Shown here: in pieces, positions 43,294-55,700 of the stretch | Layout: each line of letters begins with the position of its first letter | Numbering within the stretch: the first letter of the stretch is position 1 | Source of the DNA: Mesostigma viride | Lineage: Eukaryota > Streptophyta > Mesostigmatophyceae > Mesostigmatales > Mesostigmataceae | Direction: 5' to 3' | DNA: 64,000 nt | Assembly: GCA_009746045.1 (NCBI GenBank) | Contig: RPFO01000123.1 | Span: 277,501-341,500, forward strand | The notes under the pieces: model-generated | What the model saw: only the letters and a program-made list of their open reading frames with translations | The model's database searches: none | What the model was told of the DNA's origin: nothing | Position numbers and translations under genes: made by a program

Positions 43294-44944
43294 GTCGCGT
43301 CCGTGATCTATCACGTCCGCAATTCAGATTTTAGCGTAATTCTGACGTCCGCAGCCTTGTGCGGGTTGCTATACCGCGGCCCGGTACTGACGCCGCGGAT
43401 CTCAGTTGTAATCACGCGTCCACTGAATCGTCGGCGGATCTTCTGAATTCGTCCAAGTGCGAGTGCGTTCGCATTTGCGGCAGTGGGCTAAGGGGGGATT
43501 TGGGCTACCGGTCGTCACCAGGGCAGTCCAGGCGCTGGCGCGCGCCACTAAGGCAGGCCAGGCATGTTGGGCTGGCTGCCGGGCCAGTGATCACGTGCTC
43601 TGCCAGGACTACAACGAGGGACACCAGACTTTGTGGAGAACGACCAGGGCTACACGTGAAACGTCGCGAACGGTCAGCACGCTTTGAGCAGCGGTGCCTG
43701 AGATGGCCGGCAATTTAGCCTGGTTAATTTCTGATTGCGGCAGCGCTTTTTAGTGTTGCAAAATATCTACAAGTTGTTTAGCTTGTGCTTGGACAGATTT
43801 GTTCATGAGATTTGGTTTGTGTCAGGCAAGCACCTGATCTAACGTTAAAAAGCGCATGCTAGATTTGCGGCACCTTGTTCAGTGTATTTTGGTCGTCACT
43901 GGCTGATGTCACGTTGGAAAGGTTAGCTTGCGCAGGTTAAAAGGATGAACAGTCGGCCATTGTGGTCGTTGTTCGTTCAGTTTTCACTTCACAACGACGC
44001 AGTTGTCTTCATGTGATTAACTAGTAGAACAATCCGGCCGCAACCTCCGTGATGGTTGCGAGATTGTTTTCATGGGTCGAGGCGAGATAGGCATACAAGT
44101 TAAGCCTTTTTGGATTTGTCTCGAGGACAGTCGTCGCAGGGACTACCAGTATGGTAGATTCGCCTGGGCACTGTCGGTAGCTTAGGATGAGAGCGGTTGG
44201 CTGGGTGTTGGCATACATCCGGACAAGGCCAACTTCCGTATAAAGGAGAGCGGGTAGCGGATGTTCACGGTATTGGACATGCCGGACTTGTTTGCTCGAA
44301 GCTAGGCAGGCCAGGGGCTGGAATAAGCCAGTCTTTCTTGTTGATGAACATTGGTTTTGGCTAAAATGTATTCTCAATTTTATTTGTGAATAACCAAATC
44401 TTGTTAAGCGTTATGTCATAAAGGTCGGTAGGAACTGCTCTTGCAACGGGTGGCTGCCAGTGGGGCAGAGCCCACATATCATCTTCCGTAACTGAACGAA
44501 CAACCTTGTTAGGAGTCAGGCCTACCGGCCTAGTGGTGGAAAGAGGTTATTGCTTAGCCTTTGATCAAAAGCATCTGAAGAGGTTAGGCTTTTCCCTGTA
44601 AAAAGCCATTGAAGGGGTTATTGCTAAGCCTTTAAAAGCATGCATGTCAGGGGTTATTGCTAAGCCTTTAAAAGCATGCATGTTAAGGTTGTTGCTGATC
44701 CTGGAAAAGCATCTTTGAGCAGCTGGATTTTTTTTTCTTTTTTTTGCTGCTGCCTGGAATGACGCCCTCTTTGGGCTTCCTTCTTTTGTGTGAGCTGCCT
44801 TTCTTTCACTTTTTGCTCTCACGTTGTTGTGAGCTAAATAGTGGGGGGGAGGTGGCATATCTCACACATGATTACTGCTGATAGTGGATGCATTCCAAGT
44901 AGCGGTAATGACCAGTCCAGGATGATATGGCACGCAAACGCGAC
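43294..44944. mobile_element. Nested TIR element, copy 1 (1651 bp)
   Basis: Begins GTCGCGTCCGTGATC and ends CACGCAAACGCGAC, giving a short inverted terminus GTCGCGT. It is identical or almost so to copy 2 (offset 1655) except for an extra 451-bp internal segment at 44399-44849, which holds tandem GGTTATTGCTAAGCCTTTAA words. Open frames inside (for example 43359-43718) match nothing recognised. Confidence 0.85.
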
Positions 44945-44948
44945 AGCT

Positions 44949-46148
44949 GTCGCGTCCGTGATCTATCACGTCCGCAATTCAGATTTTAGCGTAATTCTGA
45001 CGTCCGCAGCCTTGTGCGGGTTGCTATACCGCGGCCCGGTACTGACGCCGCGGATCTCAGTTGTAATCACGCGTCCACTGAATCGTCGGCGGATCTTCTG
45101 AATTCGTCCAAGTGCGAGTGCGTTCGCATTTGCGGCAGTGGGCTAAGGGGGGATTTGGGCTACCGGTCGTCACCAGGGCAGTCCAGGCGCTGGCGCGCGC
45201 CACTAAGGCAGGCCAGGCATGTTGGGCTGGCTGCCGGGCCAGTGATCACGTGCTCTGCCAGGACTACAACGAGGGACACCAGACTTTGTGGAGAACGACC
45301 AGGGCTACACGTGAAACGTCGCGAACGGTCAGCACGCTTTGAGCAGCGGTGCCTGAGATGGCCGGCAATTTAGCCTGGTTAATTTCTGATTGCGGCAGCG
45401 CTTTTTAGTGTTGCAAAATATCTACAAGTTGTTTAGCTTGTGCTTGGACAGATTTGTTCATGAGATTTGGTTTGTGTCAGGCAAGCACCTGATCTAACGT
45501 TAAAAAGCGCATGCTAGATTTGCGGCACCTTGTTCAGTGTATTTTGGTCGTCACTGGCTGATGTCACGTTGGAAAGGTTAGCTTGCGCAGGTTAAAAGGA
45601 TGAACAGTCGGCCATTGTGGTCGTTGTTCGTTCAGTTTTCACTTCACAACGACGCAGTTGTCTTCATGTGATTAACTAGTAGAACAATCCGGCCGCAACC
45701 TCCGTGATGGTTGCGAGATTGTTTTCATGGGTCGAGGCGAGATAGGCATACAAGTTAAGCCTTTTTGGATTTGTCTCGAGGACAGTCGTCGCAGGGACTA
45801 CCAGTATGGTAGATTCGCCTGGGCACTGTCGGTAGCTTAGGATGAGAGCGGTTGGCTGGGTGTTGGCATACATCCGGACAAGGCCAACTTCCGTATAAAG
45901 GAGAGCGGGTAGCGGATGTTCACGGTATTGGACATGCCGGACTTGTTTGCTCGAAGCTAGGCAGGCCAGGGGCTGGAATAAGCCAGTCTTTCTTGTTGAT
46001 GAACATTGGTTTTGGCTAAAATGTATTCTCAATTTTATTTGTGAATAACCAAAAGGTGGCATATCTCACACATGATTACTGCTGATAGTGGATGCATTCC
46101 AAGTAGCGGTAATGACCAGTCCAGGATGATATGGCACGCAAACGCGAC
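44949..46148. mobile_element. Nested TIR element, copy 2 (1200 bp), tandem with copy 1
   Basis: Same termini and same orientation as copy 1, lacking the 451-bp segment (junction at about 46053/46054). It is joined to copy 1 by AGCT (44945-44948), so the junction CGCGACAGCTGTCGCG is a perfect 16-bp palindrome. No transposase or reverse transcriptase is encoded. Confidence 0.85.
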
Positions 46149-46870
46149 ATCTTGACGGATAGCGGTGGACAAGGTGCCGAGTTGGGCAGCCATGTCTGCG
46201 ACTTTCTTATTGAGCTTGTGCAGGTCTGCTGCTTCCGGGGAAGCGTCAGGGGTGTTGGCGGTGCCATGGTCGGCGTCCTCGAAAGCGGCAAAGAGTGCCC
46301 GGAGGCAGGGGGCCTGCGCGTGGCTCAGGAAAACAGAAAGTCGAAGCTCTGGCTCGTCCATGACGGCAAGCTCGTCCACGGAAATGGTCTCGCCAAGCGT
46401 GCCAGGAAAATAGATCGGAGTTTTGTTGTCGTTCATGAGGTGCAGGATAGCCCGCGCCTCCTCGGCGGTAAGCGAAAAGAACCGGTGCTCGGCAACAACC
46501 TTGCCAGGCATGAAGTCCGCTGGGTCAAACTCAGCGTCGGCGATGGCGTCGTCGTCGTCGTCGTCAAGGGGGTCGGTCTCACGGGAAACCTCGCTGGAAG
46601 AAGGAGCCGCAGGCGGAGGGATCTGGCTGTCCATCTCGTCGACGGGGCCGGAGCAATGCCGCTTAGACGAAACGTTAATGGCGGCATCAGCAGACGATGG
46701 CTGGGTCGCAATGGTGTCCACAGCGTCGACTAGTTGCGTGATGGTATGAGGCGCTGATTCCCCCCCATCGGCGGGGGAGTGGGAGGCGGCTGAAGGTGAT
46801 TCCGCCATGGCTACTTTCCGGAAAATACGATCCCTGCCTGCGCTGCGTTTTATGATATAGTGCGCTAAAT

Positions 46871-47880
46871 CTTGGGCGATGGCGGCTGAAAATTATATCA
46901 TCGTGTTCGTCATCAAAAGACGCTTCTACGGCAATTTACCCGACCAAATTTCATGCCCGGATGTAAAAGTTATGAGCATCTCCAGATTGATGTCTACCTG
47001 CATAGAAACAATAGTAGTTGATCTCAGATTATGCTGTAACTTTGCAGTGGTGATGAATACAGTTGTTCTGACCTTGTACAAAGTTCTACGCCATTTGGAG
47101 CCCTAGTTGGTGACAAATGCTAGCAAAATTTTAACCCATTTTATGCTGGCCATTTAAAATAAATATTTAACCCAAATAATGCCAGAATGCCACCAAAACT
47201 TATTGCCATCATGCCAGCACCTGACGCATGGTCTCAACAAGTCATGAGAAAAAAATTCAGATCATGCAGAGCCCAAAATGACCAGTGACATTTGCCAGCA
47301 ATTGTCACCTTTTTTTGCTTTTTTACTCACAACATTAACCACCAAAACTCATGGCACTCTCCAAGCTGGGGCACATCATTTAAATCTTTGCAGGCAACTC
47401 AAGAATGACTAGTACAAACAGTGTGCAAAATCTTGGTGCATGTGAATGCCCAGGAGTGGTGACCATTGCTAGCAGAATCCATCATGTAAGGTACATATAG
47501 GCATTGCCAGTATGCCACAACAAGGCTGTGATGTGCAGTGCATGTCCATATGTATACCCCATGACACCATGCCTCTAAACTACTTGGGACATTGCAAAAT
47601 GGGAAGGAAAGCCTGGAAAGGTGAACAATACATGCCACGTACATCACTGACACAGCCATTTGATTGATTTGAATGCTACTACCAACACGCACCATGCATG
47701 ATATACACTATGTGTAATACATGTCGAGAATATATGCCGAGCGAGCATATCAAGGTGCAGTGACCCCAACGCTGGCATGTCACCTGGCAAGGTGCACATA
47801 GTCACCTGGCATCCACGTATTCTGATTTCATCCACGTATGCTCACATGATATGGCATTGGCATATCCCATGTCTCCATCT
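46871..47880. other. No gene seen
   Basis: Flank upstream of the LINE 5' end. A 75-codon plus-strand frame starts at 46879 but has no recognisable feature. The rest is A/T-rich with no exon signals. Confidence 0.4.
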
Positions 47881-49073
47881 CTTGCACTTTGTGCGCACCA
47901 AGCCACCCATGCAGTCGCCCACCCATGCAGCCACCTGGCCACCCACCCACACACCTGCTCACACACTCGCGCGCCCCAGCTGCACCCAGACAGCCACCTG
48001 TCATCCCACCCAGTGACCCACCCACCCAGCCACTGCTGAGCCACGCACGTGCTTACCCAACTTATATAAACATGCACGTGCACCTAGGCACCCAACCACC
48101 AACGTACCAACCCACCGACATCCACCCACGTGCACCCACTAATTAAGGCACCTGCGCAAACCACACATCAACTAGACCTTTAATAAGGAGGCATTCCCCC
48201 ATCCAATGCATGAGCCAACCACCCAACCACCCAACCATGCACCCAACCACCCAACCACCCAACCACCCAACCACCCAACCACCTAAACACCCAGCCAGCT
48301 GGCCCCATATGCATGCACCCGTCCGGCCACGTACCCACAGTTGAGTGGTTGACCCACCCACACACCCGTACCCACTCAACCACTCACTGCCCCCACACTG
48401 ACACCCTTATACCCACTGACCCATGCACCCACTGACCCACCCACACATGCAATTTCTCAGCCAGCACCCCGGCACCTACTACCTCACCCCAAACCTGCAC
48501 AGCCCTTCACCCGCGATAGGTGAGTCGGTCCCAACCATAATAAACCCATCCAGGCATCCATATCTGTGCGCCCACCCGTCCATCTACCCGTCCCTTCGCC
48601 CACCCACCCACATCTACAACTCCACCAGCCATGCACCAACCACCAATGGCCCACCCACCAACCCTCACACACACACACATCCCTACCGGCCAACCAACCA
48701 CCAACCCACCACCCTCAACACCGTGCACTGAGTTGTTTCACTCATGCATCCAACAAACCACCCACTTCAAAGTCCCCAAAGCCTATCATCACCCAGCCAC
48801 CTGGCCATCTGCCAATAACCGACCGCCATTGCACACATCCACCCACCATGACCAGCCAGCCAGCCACCCACCCTCTCCAACTGCCTGTGCTCCCACCTAC
48901 GCAGCCAGCCATTTACCAAATCAGAATTTACCAAGGCATATCCCGCCTATCAGCCAGCCACCTGCCATTGAACCCACCCACGCCTAGGCATCCCTTGCAG
49001 CATCTATAGCCCAAGCCTCCCACCCAAGGCTCTCTGGGCAATATTGTTTGCAAACAACCAAACAAGGTTCCAA
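47881..49073. repeat. CCAC/ACCCA-rich low-complexity region
   Basis: Dominated by CCACCCA, ACCCAACC and CAGCCA words; 48205-48295 is close to a pure (ACCCAACC)n run. Similar sequence resumes at 51723 on the other side of TTAA element 4, so the element was inserted into this tract. Pro/His/Thr-rich open frames here are compositional. Confidence 0.85.
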
Positions 49074-51722
49074 TTAAGGGGACGTGGCGCGCCGAATATT
49101 TTCCGCGCGAAAAAATTCGCGGCACCGGCCGTACCGTGAAAAGTGGGTGCTCCCGTGCGCGCACCACTTGCGGAAGTGGCCATGGCGACTGCGTTTAGGC
49201 GAAACTAGCAATGTAGGGCTAGAGAAATGCAAAAAAAATGCTTGGATGTTGAAGACGATGATTTAATGATGTTGGATTGCGGCGGCAAGTGGCTGGTTTA
49301 CAATATCGCTGCTTTCTTTTACTGCCATCGGCATGGGGGGTAATCTGCATTTTTTGGTCGCGCGGAATAAAATAGAATTCGTGATTGCGGCAGTAAATTC
49401 TCAGTTTTGGGGGTCTTTTTGACCGTGAAGGATGCATTCATATCGGTAGCATCGAATTCTAAACCGAACGGGTGCTTTTTGCTACATTTTCGGCCATTCT
49501 CGGTAAGTATTTTTTCAGGCCTGCGCAGTGCATGTCGGAACCTTCCATGGAAGAACGGCCGTTGTTGCGCGCCTGGGCGAGGGATCTACGAGGGCAAGGT
49601 ATAGATTTGTGGCGACTGTTATCTACTATCAGTTCTTTCTTCGAAGAGCTCATCGTTCGAAGTTTTTTGCGTTCGTTTTGGTCAGTTTCCGCCAGTTAAC
49701 TCTCCGTTGCTTGCCGTCGTGTTGACGAATACCTGGCAGCTTTAGCTTGTTTTCGTTGATGTCTTGATCAAATCCGCTTCAGTCTCAGCCGATAGATCCT
49801 AGGGAAGGCGTAAGGGATTTCATAGCACGTGTTCTGGCAAGGATGTTGTGCGTATGGACGCTTCTTGTTGTGTGATAGTGACGCACCCTTTCCTCGCAGC
49901 GGCATCACAGCGGTCAGAAGCTGAACGGCCGCCACTGGTTTCTTTGCATTTTATCGTCCAGGGAAGGAATTTTTTAAATCGACGATCATGTTGCAGATAT
50001 TGCATTTGTGTGACTGCATGTAGATAGCTGCCATCATTGGTTTATTTGAGCTTTCCTTGTTATGATGATGTGACAAGACAGCAATGTTGCTGAGCCAACC
50101 ATGGTTGACATGGTTGACTGCATACAAGCTTTGTATGCCATGATCTCCTTGGTTCCTTGCCCTCCATAGTTCCAGTTTGTTGCCCATGTCGGGTAGTGCA
50201 GTTAAGGAGTTGTTGCTGTGTTGGTAAGCTTGGTTGGCATAACCCTTACAGTCTAACCTGGGAGAAACATAGAAAATGCTGGTAATGCATGTTAGTGCCA
50301 TAATCATTATTGCTATTCACGTACTTATAAGTCTGGCCATGCTCGAGGGACGGTGAAGGAGTATGAGGTGCGTGGCCACCCCTTTGTACTTCACAACATA
50401 TTCAGCATGGATTTGATCCATGTTGATGGCATGTAAAGTGTGATTGTGTTTATTTGCTTTCTGAGTGGTCCTTAGCGCCTTGTCAGGTAGTGAGTGGTCG
50501 TCTAGGAAACCCATCAGTGCGTGCCACAGTGACCCCCAACCTTGAGCATGTGTCGTCATCAGTGTGGTAGAGTTAATTATATGTGCTTTTGATCATAGAT
50601 TTGCTGAGTTCTTGGCATTATGTTTACAAGGTAACCTTGGGTAGAGTATAGTGTATGCTCTCTTGGCATGTATGCCTAGCGATCGTGTTGCTATGCTTGC
50701 GCTGGCAAGGTTGGCCATGCCGAGGGCAGGTGAGGGAAGATGTGGTGCCTAGCCGTTTGCTTATGTTTTGTGATCAAGTGGGGCATGCTTTCTGGCTTTT
50801 TGGATGGAAAACAGCATGCCTAAGTGGCCATATACAAAGAAACCCCCCCTTAAGCTTATGTTCAGGTTTTAGCACGCATAACCTTATTACTTGAGCAAGA
50901 CTTGTCGGAATGACCTGTGTTAAGGGTGGCTGCCACGACGTGATGCAAAGGGAGGGGCAGGGGGACGATGGGGAAGGTAGTAGTGATGATGAGAATGATG
51001 TTGATAATATTCCTTGCCTTGCATGTGCTTCCCCGGATGAAATTGACGGTGTCCCTTTCCTGCTGTGCAGCACATTCGGGTGCAAGGGAGGACTGCATGG
51101 GTGCTGCGCTGACCCCCCGTTGACTAAGGAGCCCAAGGGGGAGTGGTTTTGCCCTGCCTGCCTTGTGCAGGATGCTTACAAGGGCTGATATAGTGACATT
51201 TTCTGTTTTAGCGGGCATTTTTTTGAAAACACGTCTGACGCAATAACTTGAGCTAGACTTGTCGGAATGACCTGGGACTTGGAACACTGCTGTCCCCCTG
51301 TTAGCCGGAATTTTTGTTAATTTTGTGGGCTTATCGGAAGTGTTTATGATATGTTTATTCCCAATGTCCGGTAAAAAATGACCTGTTTTGCGGGAAAATT
51401 AATAACTGTTCAAGGTTTTGCCATTTCCATGATGTAAATAGCTCAGCAAGCTACAAACTCAGGGAACTATATGACCTTGATTTTTGGTAGCCAACAAATA
51501 AGTGCATTGGCTGGGGCATACTCAGCCCTAATTAGCGTCTTTTGCTATTTATAGCGCATTATTGGCGTATATATGGGGGTAGTACCCCCAACAAGTGCAT
51601 GGACAACTCACTAGAGATGTTATTTAGTGCCCCCAATCATAATTCAGCATTGTGCAAATGAATTTCAAGTGATATTAGCATATGTCAGATTTTTTGGGTT
51701 TTGGGGTGCCACCTCCCCTTAA
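49074..51722. mobile_element. TTAA-flanked TIR element 4, carrying a PHD-finger ORF
   Basis: TTAA at 49074-49077 and 51719-51722 flank 2641 bp. Inward termini are GGGGACGTGGCGCGCC and GGGGAGGTGGCACCCC (three mismatches in 16). Terminal bases are GGGG rather than the CCC of the other TTAA elements, so it may belong to another family. It contains the PHD-finger ORF at 50910-51188. Just before that ORF's ATG and again about 350 bp later is a direct repeat ACTTGTCGGAATGACCTG (50903-50920 and 51255-51272). No transposase is seen. Confidence 0.72.
50910..51188 (+). CDS. Small PHD zinc-finger protein inside a transposon-like element
   Basis: 92 residues: an acidic N-terminus (GEGSSDDENDVDN) followed by one PHD finger. 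The zinc ligands follow C-x2-C-x13-C-x4-C-x4-H-x2-C-x14-C-x2-C, with Trp two residues before the seventh ligand (EWFCPAC), the canonical C4HC3 layout. PHD fingers usually read the N-terminal tail of histone H3. It could be a terminal exon of a larger gene, a captured host exon, or a piece of a transposase Cys-rich tail; the finger is of ordinary chromatin-reader type. No partner domain was found in the element. Confidence 0.65.
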   Translation: MTCVKGGCHDVMQREGQGDDGEGSSDDENDVDNIPCLACASPDEIDGVPFLLCSTFGCKGGLHGCCADPPLTKEPKGEWFCPACLVQDAYKG

Positions 51723-52058
51723 TCACCCAGCTACATAACCACCTAACCACTGAACAACACAATCACCGAACCACCTAACTACCCAACACCCAAACCAGGG
51801 CTCCAGGCATGTGCAGGCCTGCCTCGCATGCCCTCACCATTGCAACACCCCATACACTCCCCGCTCACCTAGCCAGCCACACACGGTCCCAGCCAGTCTC
51901 CTGCTCAACTCGCGCATTCGAAGGCAATATCAGCCATGCATGACCTCACCTTGCATCACTTGCATTGCCTGGGTATAATTTGCATGAGACGGCTTCCATC
52001 TCATTGTTGAGCAACTGAAAAGGCCTGTTCTTCATCTCCCAATCGTTCTTCAGTGCTG
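51723..52058. other. Low-complexity flank, no gene
   Basis: CCACCTAACC/ACCCAA words continue the tract seen at 47.9-49.07 kb, then non-repetitive sequence up to the CAA array. Confidence 0.5.
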
Positions 52059-52211
<153 letters not shown>

Positions 52212-52712
52212 GGGGGGGCCCACAATCAATCTACAATACCCATGCCAAATTTTATTACTTGAGGAGACGCCATTTCAACAAATACATGACAATTGATGCT
52301 CATTGTGAATGCGTTTCCACATGAAATCATTACCATTTCATGCAATTTGGTCACTGGTGCGCTTTCCGCGTGCACTTTTCATTACTAGATTGCTTAAATT
52401 TATTAAAATTTATTAACATTTATTAAAATTTATTCAAGTCGGGGTAAAATTGGCTGTTTTTGTCATAGTGTCATGCACTCGGAGGGTAAGCAAGTGAGAC
52501 AAGTTGTAGATTATTTACAATTGCACAACCCTCTCCACGACCCCGCTAGTTCTATTTATAGAACGAATTATAATTATTGCCAAAATTGTGCACAAGCCTG
52601 TGCACAACCCAACCAGTAATTCCCACTTGAACTTTGAATATTCAAGTGAATGCTCTGGAGACAGATGTACAGATCGATCTTTACAAATGTACACGAGTTC
52701 AGATCAAGCTAT
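52212..52712. other. A/T-rich spacer downstream of the large minus-strand gene
   Basis: Contains TTTATTAAAATTTATTAACA repeats at about 52395-52435. It should include the 3' UTR of the gene ending at 52713. No other feature. Confidence 0.5.
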
Positions 52713-55700
52713 CTAACTACCTACTAACAGGCGTTTCTTTACACCCCGTCCGCTGGGCTTCTTTACACCCCCCTCCCGCACATCTGCGCCAGCCTTCCCT
52801 TGAGGTTTTCGTTTGCCCTGCCCTGCGGCTTGGTCTCCCCCCTTCTCTTGGAGTCGTGGGGAAGATCTGGTCGCTGGGGAAGATCTGGTCGCCAGGTACC
52901 CCTTGTCCATCCACCACTCCAAATACGTTCCCTCAGGTGGCTTGAAACAGTTCCGCATCTCGTCTTGTTGTACCTTGAAAATTGCCGCGGGCATCGTCCC
53001 CTGCTCCCCATTAATCCAGATTCCCTTTTCGTCACACCCTTCTGCCCAAAATTTAACGTACCACACGCCCGTTTTATCCACCTTTCGAACGACTCCATGC
53101 ACCAGGAACGTGTCGACGTGGAAATCAGGCATGTGTGCCAGCTTCATTGGGTCTGCATTGAGTTTAGCCACCGAATCAGCAGCCCACGTGGGCTTCCACA
53201 ACGTATCAAGGCGCTGGGATTGGTTCTTCCGATACTGGCAAAATTCACCGCCGTGCTTGCACAATACCGAAACCGGACATCCAACAGGCGAGCGGGGCAC
53301 GACCCGTTTCCCCCCCCCCCACCTTCCAGATTCTCCATCCACGTCTGCCAACTTGGTGGTGGCACTTTCTTGTCTAGTGGCTTGGGCTGGGTTGCGGTAA
53401 CTGTGACACGTCTTTGTGGCGCTTCCTCCTCAGGTTCCGATTCTTCCGATTCTTCCGAATCTTCCTCAAACCCTTTGGGTGGGCCGCCATGCGCGTCATC
53501 CTTTGGCGGCTCCTCTTCAGACTCGTCACCTGTGGGTGGGACAAGCAATGACGAGCGGCGCAATTAGTTATCATTACAATCGCAAATCAAACTTGGGAAT
53601 ATGCAAACATCATAATTTAACCGACCATATTCACTCAGATTAACTTACCCTTTGACAGATGACTAGCCGTTGCTCTTGATCGAACGTGCCCGCCAGGCGA
53701 AAGGAGCTTTTTGCAGTAGTCGACGGCACGCCCCAACATCCCCCCCCAGACGCCCCCGAATTCCCCTTCGAGCCTCCCTCCCCTCCCCCCCCTCCTTCCC
53801 CCCTTCCCCCGATGCGCCGGTCGACCCGCCCCCCTCTCCGCCCTTCTCTCCGCCCCCCTCTCCGCCCTTTGACCCGCCCCCCTCTCCGCCCTTCGACCCG
53901 CCCCCCTCTCCGTCCTTCGACCCCCCCCCTCTCCGCCCTTCGACCCCCCCCCTCTCCGCCCTTCGACCCGCCCCCCTCTCCGTCCTTCGACCCCCCCCCT
54001 CTCCGCCCTTCGACCCGCCCCCCTCTCCGCCCTTTGACCCGCCCCCCTCTCCGTCCTTCGACCCCCCCCCTCTCCGCCCTTCGACCCGCCCCCCTCTCCG
54101 CCCTTCGAACCCCCCCCTCTCCGTCCTTCGACCCGCCCCCCTTATCACCACCCTCATTCCCGCCCCCCTCATCATCGCCGGCACCATCATCACCAACCTC
54201 CTCCCCATCATCACCCCCATGTGACCCGACATCCTCATCATCCCCCATTGAGACGTCTTCGGCCGAGGGGGTCTCCGAGGCGGCGCGCTTCCGGCGTTTC
54301 TTTTTGGTGCCAGCGCCTGCCGTCTCCAGCGGACGCTTCTGGGCTGCACCCGCAATTTCCTTGCCCGAACGGCCGTTGGGATTGGAAATATCCTCCCCCT
54401 CAGGCCGCTTCCCAAGTACCTTCAGAAGGACCTTAAACCCATCCACCTGCTCCTTTGACCCAATGAAGATCACGGGTGGGTTGAAGAATCCCGTGAAATC
54501 GCCTAGGTACGACGACCAGGCGTCCTTCACACCATTGAAATCTCCACAATCCTTCGCCGCCTTCCAGTCCCTTTTCTCCACCCACGCACCCGTTCGACCC
54601 TTCAACAATTCCTCATCATTCCACAGCTTCGCGTGGTGTTCCAAATTCAGCAGCCATATCCCATTCTTGATATCCGGCTGGTTCACCCCCCCTTCCTCTT
54701 CACAACAAATTCGAACCCCTCCATTGCATTAAGTACCACTTGAGCCAACCGTGTCGGCCCATCGCTTTTCTCCCACGCGAAAGTCTTCATCATGAACTCA
54801 CAGGTCGTTTCCCCGTCAGACCCGTAAATTTTCTTAGAAATCCACGGGCCCTGCTGCTCGATTTCGGATGCCAGCTCCTCCGACCCAAACTTCCGCGGGG
54901 GTTCCCGCTTCTCCCCCACCTTTTTTTGGCGACCCGACTGGACGTCCTCTGCCTCGGCATGTTCGGCTTGGCCTTCCTCCGGCACAGCCCCCGTCACCAC
55001 CACAGCCCCCGCCACAGGCTGTACGGGTTGGGGCACCACAGCCTGTTCGGTTGGGGGTTCGGGCGCAATCAGGACCCACCATTTCGTTTCCTCCTTGTGG
55101 GTCGTCCCAAAATCCGTCCTCTCCAGCAGTGCAAGTGGGAAGGTGGAATCGTCCCTCCCCGTTGGCCTGATAACCGCCCTTAGTCTCTTGGCAGCTACAG
55201 CGACCGTATCGGCCACCCTCTGAAGGGCGCTGTCGGATTCCGAAGGCTGCATCGGCAACCAGCCGAGGTCGCGTGGTTCGGGGTATTTCCCCAAATCGCG
55301 GTTGTAGATCATGAAAAGCTGGACCATCACCTCGCAGAAGATCTTGGCCATGTATGTCAGGTCATACAAGCACTGAGGAGGAACGTGTTTGGCCTTCACG
55401 GTTGCCATGATAGACGGCCAGAATCGAAAGCGGGCTAGACTCCTCCACCCTTCCTGTTTGATCCCCCCCCCTTCCTCATCACCCTTCCCTCCCCGTCCAG
55501 CTTGTCCGCTGCCACGATGTCCAGAAACTCTGCAAGCTCCTTGGCCAGCTTGTCCTCAATCGGCATTCCACATCTACTGTCGTCGTTCGGAGCGACCGTT
55601 TCATCCTTCACAGCCGAGATGAAGTCGTAGACTTGGGTTTTCTCCGATTCGGACAACCCACCCTCGTTCAATCGCCCTCCAACCCGCTCCTCACCACCCT

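Larger units (their letters stand above)
42421..46808 (-). pseudogene. LINE ORF1, L1-like with RRM-type core, split by a 2.85-kb insert
   Basis: The 5' part (46808-46149) begins MAESPSAASHSPADGGES and runs to LSTAIRQD. The 3' part (43293-42421) resumes KDTAAALQSSIAEVK and continues through an RRM-like section (SIVVRYFQVV, then PIRVTFANVASKVKVLQARK) to a basic tail (NKRHKSGRTRP). L1-type ORF1 proteins bind the element's RNA. Taking the insert as 43294-46148, the two parts join in the same frame at D/K with no base lost or gained. Confidence 0.82.
38826..46870 (-). mobile_element. Nearly full-length LINE with APE endonuclease and RT, interrupted by nested elements
   Basis: Minus-strand order is: 5' region (46870-46809), ORF1 (46808-42421, split), ORF2 (42563-39108), 3' region with CATCCATCCATCC, terminal hairpin and a (TAAT)n tail at about 38826. 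The 5' edge is set by similarity to the copy at 37796. Without the 2855-bp insert the element is about 5.2 kb. ORF2 is almost intact, so this lineage was probably active recently. Clade is uncertain; the C-terminal RT region resembles RTE/L1-like algal LINEs. Confidence 0.9.

Noticed and set aside
43294-46148. LTR retrotransposon with two 1.1-kb LTRs
   Set aside because: The 98-bp block preceding copy 2 also follows it, the repeated unit ends in short inverted termini, there is no TG...CA, primer-binding site or polypurine tract, and the internal part is only about 0.5 kb; a tandem pair fits better.
46879-47106. 75-codon plus-strand frame
   Set aside because: No motif, no splice or regulatory context, located in the flank of the LINE.
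47777-49009. Pro/His/Thr-rich frames on the plus strand and Trp/Gly-rich frames on the minus strand
   Set aside because: Low-complexity CCAC/ACCCA sequence; open in several frames with no motifs.
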